This document shows, one piece after another, positions 49,963 through 57,629 of a DNA stretch of 64,000 bases (within the stretch, counting starts at the first letter, position 1; every line of letters begins with the position of its first letter). Origin of the DNA: Exiguobacterium sp018617385 (GTDB lineage: Bacteria; Bacillota; Bacilli; Exiguobacteriales; Exiguobacteriaceae); NCBI RefSeq assembly GCF_018617385.1, contig NZ_JACSKA010000001.1:1-64000 (forward strand). The letters run 5' to 3'. Both the position numbers and the translations under genes were made by a program. The notes below the pieces were generated by a model that worked only from the letters and a program-made list of their open reading frames with translations, did not search any database and had not been told where the DNA came from.

Positions 49963-51003
49963 ATGTATAAACTCAAACCGGTGTTTAAAGAACGTATTTG
50001 GGGTGGCCGTCATCTAGAAACGTTATTTCATTTAAAGTTACCGGAAGGGAAAATCGGTGAATGTTGGGCGGCATCCGCACATCCAAATGGCATGACCGTA
50101 TTTGAAAATGGACCGTATGAAGGACAGACGTTAGCAGATTTATGGGATGCCCACCGAGCGGAACTGTTCGGTCCTTATCCATTCGCGACGTTCCCGCTAC
50201 ACGTCAAGTTACTCGACGCGCGTGCCTATTTATCAGTACAAGTTCATCCGAACGATGAACAAGCACAGCGTCTGGAACAAGAGGAGTTCGGAAAAGAAGA
50301 GTGCTGGTATGTATTGGATGCGGAACCGAATGCGGAAATCATCGTCGGTCATACATTCCGAGCCAAACAAGAAGTGTATACATGTGTGCAACAAAAAGAA
50401 TGGGCGACTCGTCTCAAAACACAACCCGTAAAAAAAGGAGACTTTATCTATATCCCAAGCGGAACGGTTCACGCACTCGGTCCCGGTGTCGTCTTGCTTG
50501 AGATTCAACAGACGAGCGACCGGACATATCGACTATACGATTTTGATCGCGTCGATGATACGGGAAATTTGCGAGAACTTCATATCGAGAAAGCAGTTGA
50601 AGTCATGAATATCCCAGACCGACGGACAGAGGAACTGATTCGGACAGATTTAGATAGTGGATTAACGACTGAATTGATTTCAAAACCATCGTTCACGATT
50701 ATGCGACATCAAGTAACCGGTACTCCGGCTATTTTAGAGCGGGCTGAAACGTTCCGATTGATCTCGGTCGTTTCAGGTGAAGGGTTCGTTCAAGACGAGG
50801 ACGGTACGCAAGCAATCCGGGCGGGCGAACATTACTTCATTCCAAAAGGAAAAGGACCTCACTTGTTCACCGGAAAGGTGGAAATCGTCACAAGTGAAGT
50901 CCCTATACCAACGACACAACGCATCAATACTGTTTATCAAGTGGAGAAGGCACAGGACAAGCATCGTCAAGTGTCCAGTCGTTTGAATACTGAACCTCGA
51001 TAA
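49963..51003 (+). CDS. manA: Mannose-6-phosphate isomerase (class I)
   Basis: A 346-residue ManA: LKPVFKERIWGGRHLETLF, FPLHVKLLDARAYLSVQVHPND (zinc His), EFGKEECWYVLDAEP (zinc Glu), YIPSGTVHALG (zinc His) and EIQQTSDRTYRLYDFDR. It converts fructose-6-phosphate to mannose-6-phosphate for the cluster that follows. The ATG at 49963 opens the conserved part; a TTG at 49945 is an alternative, and no strong ribosome site is at normal distance from either. The last 80 nt overlap manC on the other strand. Confidence 0.93.
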   Translation: MYKLKPVFKERIWGGRHLETLFHLKLPEGKIGECWAASAHPNGMTVFENGPYEGQTLADLWDAHRAELFGPYPFATFPLHVKLLDARAYLSVQVHPNDEQAQRLEQEEFGKEECWYVLDAEPNAEIIVGHTFRAKQEVYTCVQQKEWATRLKTQPVKKGDFIYIPSGTVHALGPGVVLLEIQQTSDRTYRLYDFDRVDDTGNLRELHIEKAVEVMNIPDRRTEELIRTDLDSGLTTELISKPSFTIMRHQVTGTPAILERAETFRLISVVSGEGFVQDEDGTQAIRAGEHYFIPKGKGPHLFTGKVEIVTSEVPIPTTQRINTVYQVEKAQDKHRQVSSRLNTEPR

Positions 51004-52261
51004 ACACGACATCTTCTTGTGCTTTGAGCGTGTGAGCCGCACCACGTTGAATCGAGATGACGTCGGTCGGCTTCGCCTCAAACGTTTCTCCATCAATCGT
51101 CACGGTTGCTGACCCTTGAAGCATCGTCCAAATCGTATCGGTCTCTTCATGATAATGATAACTGAGTTCTTTTCCGGCTTGAACGAGCATACGTCGTGTC
51201 ACACTGTGATGTCCGTCTGCGAGTGTCTCATGATGGATGACTTCCGACTGCCCCCATCGCTTCCATTTGAATTTTGGATAGTCGTCGGACGAGGCGAGGT
51301 AATCTTTCAGCTGTGGGGTCGCCTCTTTCGTCGAAACGAGAATGCCATCCGCGTTGACGGCGACGACAAGGTCTTCTAATCCGATCCCAATCAACGGAAG
51401 ATTCAATTCATTGATCACATGGGTGTTCGTCGATTCAAATAGGTCGACTTGACCGTGAGTTGTGGACGTCATTTCTTCAGTCAACGTGTTCCATGTACCT
51501 AAGTCTTTCCAATCGCCGTTGTAGCGGTGAACGAATACGGACTCCGCATGTTCGACAACAGCATAGTCGAACGAAGTCTTTTCTAATTCGTTATAGCGTG
51601 AAGTGAGGTCTGAATAAGTTGTCGGTAAGTTTCGTTCTGACAGTTCATCAAGTAACAGATGCAACTTGCAAGCAAAGATTCCACAGTTCCAAAGCGCACC
51701 TTGTCCAATCAACTGTTCCGCCACGTCGACGGTCGGTTTTTCCTGGAACAGGCGAACCGAGGATACTTGAGCCGTCTCGTCTGGAACGATATATCCGTAT
51801 TTTGATGTCGGATGAAGAGGGGTGACCCCAATCAAATGCAAGGCATCGTCGCTCGCTTGGACGGCTGCATCGACTTGAGGGAAATATTCAAAGAAGCGGA
51901 GGTCGACATAAGCATCGACCGGCATCACAAGTACCGTTTCATCCGGGTCGACCTGTTGTTCGTTCAAATAACTTGCGCCAAGAACGATTGCGGGGAATGT
52001 GTCGCGGCGACTTGGTTCGGTGATGATATTGGCGTCGGTCCCGATTTGATAGACGATGGCATCACGCTGATGTGCATTCGTCAGAATATAGGCGTCCTGA
52101 TTCAATTTCATGTCACTCAGTTGTGAAAAGACGCGTTCGATCATGGATTGTTTAGAGCCGTGTCCGTCGTCGAGCAATCGAATGAACTGTTTCGAGTTGA
52201 TATCATTTGAAAGTGGCCAGAGACGTTTTCCAGACCCACCGGATAATAGAAGTAGTTTCAT
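50924..52261 (-). CDS. manC: Mannose-1-phosphate guanylyltransferase with C-terminal cupin
   Basis: A 445-residue GDP-mannose synthase. The nucleotidyltransferase half starts KLLLLSGGSGKRLWPLSND, keeps FQEKP (substrate loop) and LWNCGIFACKL. The C-terminal cupin part reads SYHYHEETDTIWTMLQGSATVTIDGE, as in ManC/AlgA-type proteins. No pyrophosphorylase-mutase is nearby, so a phosphomannomutase from elsewhere must supply mannose-1-phosphate. The ATG at 52261 follows AAGGGATG. Its tail overlaps manA by 80 nt. Confidence 0.93.
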   Translation of the reverse strand: MKLLLLSGGSGKRLWPLSNDINSKQFIRLLDDGHGSKQSMIERVFSQLSDMKLNQDAYILTNAHQRDAIVYQIGTDANIITEPSRRDTFPAIVLGASYLNEQQVDPDETVLVMPVDAYVDLRFFEYFPQVDAAVQASDDALHLIGVTPLHPTSKYGYIVPDETAQVSSVRLFQEKPTVDVAEQLIGQGALWNCGIFACKLHLLLDELSERNLPTTYSDLTSRYNELEKTSFDYAVVEHAESVFVHRYNGDWKDLGTWNTLTEEMTSTTHGQVDLFESTNTHVINELNLPLIGIGLEDLVVAVNADGILVSTKEATPQLKDYLASSDDYPKFKWKRWGQSEVIHHETLADGHHSVTRRMLVQAGKELSYHYHEETDTIWTMLQGSATVTIDGETFEAKPTDVISIQRGAAHTLKAQEDVVFIEVQYSNDWTLDDACPVPSPLDKQY

Positions 52262-52301
52262 TACGTAACATCCCTTCTTAATGAAAATGGAGGTACACAA
52301 C

Positions 52302-52904
52302 ATGGCAAATTACTTACTCGTCGAACCGCATGACCATACGCGCAAGACGTTGGCTCGTCTGTTGATGAAAGAAGGAGAACTCATTTTTGAAGCGACGGAA
52401 GCGACGGAGGCGATTGCGATTTTAGAATCGAGTGATATCGACGTCGTCATCACCGAACTACGGCTTCCACACACAGATGGAGTCGAACTATTATCTTATG
52501 TGAAAAAGAAATTCCCGCTCATCCATCAAATCGTATTGACCGACTATACGCATACTCATACGTTGATTGCGGCGGTCAACTACGGCAACGTCAAGCGCAT
52601 CATGACAAAACCGATGAAGATTGATGAGTACGCGATTCGTGTGATGCGCGATGTTGGACAACAAGCCGTCAATATGAAAACGAATCAATATCGAGTTGCG
52701 GATATGCTGACAGAATTTCTAGATGATCTTGGAAATGCATATTGCCTCTTTTATGAAAGTGGTGACTTGGTCAGTTCAGAAAATCTTGTCGTCCCGTTTG
52801 AGGTCGGGGAGACGAGTGAGTTAAAACGCTTCGTCATCCCAACCCAGTACGGCGACTTCATTTTGTATCAGTCACGGGATCGCTCTTCCCAAACTTATGG
52901 GTGA
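52302..52904 (+). CDS. Degenerate response-regulator receiver protein
   Basis: A 200-residue protein: receiver fold at about 1-120, then an unknown C-terminal domain without HTH. Compared with real receivers, the phosphoacceptor is Glu52 (VVITELRLPHTDG) instead of Asp and the acidic pocket is weakened (VEPHDH), while the switch Thr80 and Lys103 remain. It likely cannot be phosphorylated normally; Glu may mimic the active state. It starts 40 nt from the divergent manC gene and overlaps the convergent GT2 gene by 47 nt. GGAGG precedes the ATG. Confidence 0.83.
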   Translation: MANYLLVEPHDHTRKTLARLLMKEGELIFEATEATEAIAILESSDIDVVITELRLPHTDGVELLSYVKKKFPLIHQIVLTDYTHTHTLIAAVNYGNVKRIMTKPMKIDEYAIRVMRDVGQQAVNMKTNQYRVADMLTEFLDDLGNAYCLFYESGDLVSSENLVVPFEVGETSELKRFVIPTQYGDFILYQSRDRSSQTYG

Positions 52905-53751
52905 AGAGTTGCGATACCCCGATGAATGTTAAGCGAAGATACATGTAGGCGACTCCGAGTGTCAGCACCGGGTGTCGTCTATATTTTTTTAGGTTTGATG
53001 GATGATAGAGTACCGGTCTAAAGAAGTACCAACGCGCCAGCGCCTTTCGGAAACCGCCTTCCTCTGTCTCGAGCGTCTGTGGCATCACTTGGAAGTAATA
53101 ACGCTTCTTCTCGAGCAAATTCTGAAGCGTCACTTCCTTCTCATTATGTTTCACCGAGGTGAACGTAGCGCGACGGATGATGCCACCTTGTTGAATGTAA
53201 CGAATCGTCGGTTGTGTTTCTTCAAAACTAATTTGAGCGGGGTTGATTCCACCCGACGCTTCGTATGCCTCCATCCGCCAAAAGCGTGCCGCCTCGATGG
53301 AACGGTCGTCAATCCGTTCTTCAGGAATTTGGAATAGGTTACGCTCAAATACCTTTACTTTGGAAAAGAAATTGGTATAGGTGCTGTAGGCTTCTTCCGG
53401 GATGACAAGGGCTCCCACTTCTTCATGATGTTGCAGATAGAGTAAGCAACTCGTCAGCAGTCCTTCGGTCAATACCATGTCCGAGTCGATGACATATAGT
53501 ACGTCGACGTGAAGTTCACGAAGACGCCCGATGGACTCTTTACGGGCGATGCCGCGTTCACCGTGAGTAAGAGAGAGGATGATGAATCGATCATCGTCTG
53601 CAGTCAACTCTCGCATGACCTCGACGGTTCGATCGGTCGAGCCATCATCCGCGATCACGCAGACAAATTCGGCCGTTTGCTGTTGGATGGACTGAATCGT
53701 TTCCCGAATGATTTCCTCGTTACAATACGTAGACATCGCAATTCCAATCAT
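52858..53751 (-). CDS. Family 2 glycosyltransferase
   Basis: A 297-residue GT-A enzyme: IGIAMSTYCNEEIIRETIQSI, IADDGSTDRTVEVM (nucleotide site) and VLYVIDSDMVLTEG (DxD metal site). A few hydrophobic residues near the end (TLGVAYMYLRLTFIGVSQLF) suggest membrane contact. It would transfer a sugar in exopolysaccharide or glycan assembly. The start at 53751 overlaps the upstream GT4 gene by 4 nt; the end overlaps the receiver-like gene by 47 nt. Confidence 0.9.
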   Translation of the reverse strand: MIGIAMSTYCNEEIIRETIQSIQQQTAEFVCVIADDGSTDRTVEVMRELTADDDRFIILSLTHGERGIARKESIGRLRELHVDVLYVIDSDMVLTEGLLTSCLLYLQHHEEVGALVIPEEAYSTYTNFFSKVKVFERNLFQIPEERIDDRSIEAARFWRMEAYEASGGINPAQISFEETQPTIRYIQQGGIIRRATFTSVKHNEKEVTLQNLLEKKRYYFQVMPQTLETEEGGFRKALARWYFFRPVLYHPSNLKKYRRHPVLTLGVAYMYLRLTFIGVSQLFTHKFGKSDPVTDTK

Positions 53752-54887
53752 GATGTTCTCCCTTCCTGAATCAAGATTCCGAGTTTGTCGGTCAACCATT
53801 GTTCGAATGCAGCGCCAGTACGACTCCACTGCAACGTTTTCGAAAACGTATGAGCATCGCGTCGCACCGATTCATAGTGAGTCGAGTCGTTTAAACAGCG
53901 TCTCATCTCGAGCGCGAGCGCCTCTGCGGTTTGTGCCATCGTCATGTAACCGAGTTTTCCGTACTGAACCGCGTCCCGAAGTCCCGGCGCATCATAGACG
54001 ATGGTCGGTGTCCCGACAGCGGCGGCTTCGCTGACAGTCAAGCCCCATCCTTCTCGACGGGATGGAAAGAGGAGGGCTGTCGCTCGACTCATCCGCTCGA
54101 GTTTCTCTTCTTCACTCACAAAGCCAAAATAATGGATGTCCGAACGCACATCTTCAGGTGTGATCGGGTCAAGTTGTTCAGCGATATACGCCTCATTCTT
54201 CTTCCCGATGATCCACAGTTGTGCGGTCGGGAAGTCGCGCTTGATGGAAACGAACGCTTTGACGGCATCGTTGATTCCTTTATAGGCGGACATGCGTCCG
54301 ACATATAAGAATGTAGGATGCTCTTCTTTCTCAAACCATTCTTCTTCTGGCCACGGTGTGAAGTTGAGTCCTTCTGGCAAAATGGTGATATGCGACTCTG
54401 GAATTCCGACGGCGATGAGATCATCCGCCGTCGACTGACTGACGGTCAAGACATCGTTTTGCCGATAGAGACGCAGACGGCTCGTTTCCGTCCATGCCCC
54501 GACCCATGAGACGGGAGGCGGGAGATTGATGCGCCAAATCTCACGCGTCAATTGATGGATGAAGAGAATGCGTTTGTGTGCAGGGACATAGAAAGGTGTG
54601 AAGTAATGGTGTGTATTCATCTGATCGAGGACGAGATCGATTTCATCCTCGTGCACTTTGTAGTAGCGCCTTGCCTCTACGATGCTCGTCATGTCTGTAC
54701 CCGAGCGAATATAACGAACGCCATCAATCCATTCCTCGTCCTCACGTCCGTCGATATGAGGGGACAGATGAATGATGTTATAATGAGGGGCCACGTAAGC
54801 GAGCATCTCATGCGTGAATACTTCAGCCCCTCCTGCTTTCGGATGTTTGATGTCTCGCCAAGATAAGCACAATAAAGTGGGTTTCAT
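53748..54887 (-). CDS. Family 4 glycosyltransferase
   Basis: A 379-residue GT-B enzyme. The N-terminal half opens TLLCLSWRDIKHPKAGGAEVFTHEML with the GGAE acceptor motif; the C-terminal half has HPTFLYVGRMSAYKGINDAV and FPSRREGWGLTVSEAAAVGTPTIVYD (E-x7-E nucleotide-sugar site). GDP-mannose is a natural donor guess given manC nearby. The ATG at 54887 is 7 nt from AAAGGAGG and shares a base with the flippase stop. It overlaps GT2 by 4 nt. Confidence 0.92.
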   Translation of the reverse strand: MKPTLLCLSWRDIKHPKAGGAEVFTHEMLAYVAPHYNIIHLSPHIDGREDEEWIDGVRYIRSGTDMTSIVEARRYYKVHEDEIDLVLDQMNTHHYFTPFYVPAHKRILFIHQLTREIWRINLPPPVSWVGAWTETSRLRLYRQNDVLTVSQSTADDLIAVGIPESHITILPEGLNFTPWPEEEWFEKEEHPTFLYVGRMSAYKGINDAVKAFVSIKRDFPTAQLWIIGKKNEAYIAEQLDPITPEDVRSDIHYFGFVSEEEKLERMSRATALLFPSRREGWGLTVSEAAAVGTPTIVYDAPGLRDAVQYGKLGYMTMAQTAEALALEMRRCLNDSTHYESVRRDAHTFSKTLQWSRTGAAFEQWLTDKLGILIQEGRTS

Positions 54888-56071
54888 CACGATTCCTCCT
54901 TTAAATGTCGACGTCGCTCAGAGTGGAAGCGGAAACGAAGAAGTAGCGAGCCTCCGAGTAAAACGACCGCCTGAGCGAAGAGCCACATTTCCATCGATTG
55001 CCGGAACAAGAACAGGGCGGTGAGGAATACGAAGAGCAATGCCCAGTACCACCGTAAATAGTGAGTGTTCCGTAAAATAAATTGCAACATCGCCTCGTAC
55101 TGGACGATGATGATGCCGATATACGTAAAAATCATATAGCGTACATAATATCCGGCCTCATCGTACCCTTGTCCGAAGAAGACAGGGACGACCGATGGGA
55201 TGATTAAGAAATATAGCACGGTGATGATTCCGAGGGCTGCCAATAACAAACGGAACACCGTACGTTCAAATGACAAGAATGAATCCGTTTCGGCCGCTCG
55301 ACTCAAACGTGGTAATAGCACTTGGAAAATCGAGAGACAGACGAACAAGACGAGCTGACTAAAGCGTAGACCGACGGAGTAATCTCCGACAAGTGATGGG
55401 AAGAATCGTGTGACGAGTAGACTGTCGACCGAGAAAAAGAGTGTCATGACGATTTGTACATGGATCAGCTGAAACAACCCGTGAAATTCTCTCTCCCCCG
55501 CGGTTTCGGGAAAATGTGTTTGCCATATACTGAGCCCATAGGTGAGGACCATTCCGATCACAATACCAATGAGTGCGAGTGTGATATCGAGGTTCTCAAG
55601 AAAAATCCACGTGACGCCTACTTTCACAATCGCTTCGACGTAATAAGAGAGCGTTAACGAATAGAATCGTTCATTTGCTTGTAAGACACCCCTACGGAAT
55701 GACACAAGGATATGGAAAAATACTGTAACTGCAAGTAAAAAGAGGTTAATCCTAGATAAAGGAAGAATATATGGAATAAGTATAAGTACTGCGCTAGATA
55801 TGCCCATCGCGATGAGCAAAATCATTCGCTCGATATACCGGTAATCGGTTGCGATTTGTTGTCCTAAGTTTCGGGTGACAATCCATTGAACCGCACTACC
55901 GATAATGAGCAATAGACCGAGAAGGGCGAGATAAGCATTCAAAAGACCATAGTCTTGACTGGTCAAACCTCGTGCTAAGAAGAAATGATACGAGTAATTG
56001 ATGATATTGAGTAAGGCATCGAGAACGGGGAAGATAAGTAAAATCGAATAACGACTCATGACAGCTTTCAT
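54887..56071 (-). CDS. Oligosaccharide flippase (Wzx/polysaccharide exporter family)
   Basis: A 394-residue membrane protein of the MATE-like polysaccharide-exporter type with about 12 TM helices. The start MKAVMSRYSILLIFPVLDALLNI and LTSQDYGLLNAYLALLGLLLIIG, with ARGLTSQDYG, resemble Wzx/RfbX. It would move lipid-linked glycan units across the membrane. The ATG at 56071 follows GAGGTG. It is first of a three-gene minus-strand unit (flippase, GT4, GT2). Only 46 bp separate it from the divergent REC-GT2 gene. Confidence 0.9.
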   Translation of the reverse strand: MKAVMSRYSILLIFPVLDALLNIINYSYHFFLARGLTSQDYGLLNAYLALLGLLLIIGSAVQWIVTRNLGQQIATDYRYIERMILLIAMGISSAVLILIPYILPLSRINLFLLAVTVFFHILVSFRRGVLQANERFYSLTLSYYVEAIVKVGVTWIFLENLDITLALIGIVIGMVLTYGLSIWQTHFPETAGEREFHGLFQLIHVQIVMTLFFSVDSLLVTRFFPSLVGDYSVGLRFSQLVLFVCLSIFQVLLPRLSRAAETDSFLSFERTVFRLLLAALGIITVLYFLIIPSVVPVFFGQGYDEAGYYVRYMIFTYIGIIIVQYEAMLQFILRNTHYLRWYWALLFVFLTALFLFRQSMEMWLFAQAVVLLGGSLLLRFRFHSERRRHLKEES

Positions 56072-56117
56072 ACCAATCACCTCTTTCAGTTCGTCAATCT
56101 TAAAGGAGGACAATGTG

Positions 56118-57275
56118 ATGGATAAAGGAAAAGTGGTTATCTTTACGGATCAAGAACGAAACATCCCATACGCATCTTGTATTCCGCACTATGAACTCGT
56201 CATTTCTGAATCAAATGAATCGTCCAACCAGATGATTTCACCAGACATTCGTGCCATGAAAGATCAAATTCGAGTGTACGTGATTGATTATGCAGACTAT
56301 GAAACGGGATTAAACGTGGCAGCGGCGCTTCGCACGTACCACCCTCAATCTTCGATTCTGTGGGTTGATGACGTTATTCGACATAAAGGAAATTTCCCCT
56401 TTAAACAATTGTTAGGGAATGGGATATTTAGAATATTTTATTATAGAGAAGAATATGCTGATGAACTGTTAGCTGAGATTCAAAATATCATCCATCCAGA
56501 ATATGCTGTAAAAAAAGGGACTGTAGCCTTTATATTACCAATTTTCAATGAAGAGAAACGGTTTTCACACATTCATGCTTTTCTGACAGCCCTTACCAAA
56601 ATGATTGAACGAAACTATTTGCACGGGTCTATCTATTTTGTCGATGATGCCTCATCCGATCAATCGAAACATCTGTTACAAGAGTATCGGGACATCGTCA
56701 TGAACGCGACGGACACATTGTTCAAAATTGATTACTTGAAGATGTATGAGTTGAAGCAGAATACGAAGAAAGCGGGACTCTTCATTGAAGGGATGACGCA
56801 TATCTCAAGTGAGTACTATGTATTTGTCGATGCGGACAATTCGTTTAAAGTCGACGATATCGCCCAACTGCTGAGTATCGCGGAAAATGATTATTACGAT
56901 ATCGTCATTGGGACGAAAGATTTGACGATTGAAGACCGAAGCTTCGTTCGAAAGTTCGTCAGTTTCGCAAAACGAACCATCACAAAACCGTTCCTACCAG
57001 AAGGTGTGTCGGATTCTCAGACGGGTCTCAAAATCATCAACCGCCGGGCAATTCCACGGTTACTCCCGTACTTGAGTGCGACGAGCGGGTTCGCCATCGA
57101 TTTGGAGATGATGTACGCTGCCAAAAAAGAGCGACTTCGCGTCTATCAACAGCCGGTGACCTGTATCGAACGGGAGGGGTCTCACGTCGATCTCGTAAAA
57201 GATTCCATCGCTTTCCTCAAAACGATGGCGCTTCTCCTGAAGCGACAGCGGGCCGTCAGTCGGGCCAGACGATAA
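56118..57275 (+). CDS. Receiver-like domain fused to a family 2 glycosyltransferase (DPM-like)
   Basis: A 385-residue protein. Residues 5-125 alternate like a receiver (KVVIFTD, IRVYVIDYADYETG with Asp57, SILWVDD, IFRIFYY) but lack the conserved Lys, so it is probably a pseudo-receiver. From residue 134 a GT2 follows: VAFILPIFNEEKRF, GSIYFVDDASSDQS, EYYVFVDADNSFKVDD (DxD) and TSGFAIDLEMMYAAKK, as in polyprenyl-phosphate-mannose synthases. The first 100 codons are AT-rich. AAAGGAGG precedes the ATG. It has no TM segment. Confidence 0.83.
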   Translation: MDKGKVVIFTDQERNIPYASCIPHYELVISESNESSNQMISPDIRAMKDQIRVYVIDYADYETGLNVAAALRTYHPQSSILWVDDVIRHKGNFPFKQLLGNGIFRIFYYREEYADELLAEIQNIIHPEYAVKKGTVAFILPIFNEEKRFSHIHAFLTALTKMIERNYLHGSIYFVDDASSDQSKHLLQEYRDIVMNATDTLFKIDYLKMYELKQNTKKAGLFIEGMTHISSEYYVFVDADNSFKVDDIAQLLSIAENDYYDIVIGTKDLTIEDRSFVRKFVSFAKRTITKPFLPEGVSDSQTGLKIINRRAIPRLLPYLSATSGFAIDLEMMYAAKKERLRVYQQPVTCIEREGSHVDLVKDSIAFLKTMALLLKRQRAVSRARR

Positions 57276-57290
57276 AGCCGCATCATGCAC

Positions 57291-57322
57291 AAAATCCCAC
57301 GTCTTCGGACATGGGATTTTTG
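57291..57322. terminator. Bidirectional terminator
   Basis: AAAATCCCA and TGGGATTTT form the outer stem with an inner GTC/GAC pair, between the REC-GT2 gene and the minus-strand lipoprotein. Confidence 0.85.
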
Positions 57323-57329
57323 TTTGAGT

Positions 57330-57623
57330 TTATTCGTGGGTGATTGATTCAGCAATTGAAGAGTCCGTCTCAGCATATTCAATCGTGATAACATCTCCGA
57401 CGTGCAGTGTATCGAGGTGATTGGGTTTCCCGTCGACAACCGTCGACGAAGTAAGTGTCACTTCCTGTAGCGCATACTGTTCCTCAGGGTCTTGATTAGA
57501 TGGCGCAATCCATAGGGTGTTGCCTTGTCGGTCTTCGATGACACTTTTTTCATCAACATGCGAACATGCACTAAAAATCACCGTCCAACTCATCAAAACC
57601 GTCAACATTAAGATTCGAATCAT
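57330..57623 (-). CDS. Small lipoprotein behind the giant membrane protein gene
   Basis: A 97-residue lipoprotein with signal MIRILMLTVLMSWTVIF and lipobox FSAC. The mature part (GNTLWIAPSNQDP, DTLHVGDVITIEYAETD) resembles small OB-like DUF3221-type lipoproteins, with low certainty. It begins 6 nt after the giant GT-C-like gene and is surely co-transcribed with it. Role unknown. Confidence 0.72.
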   Translation of the reverse strand: MIRILMLTVLMSWTVIFSACSHVDEKSVIEDRQGNTLWIAPSNQDPEEQYALQEVTLTSSTVVDGKPNHLDTLHVGDVITIEYAETDSSIAESITHE

Positions 57624-57629
57624 TGTAAG

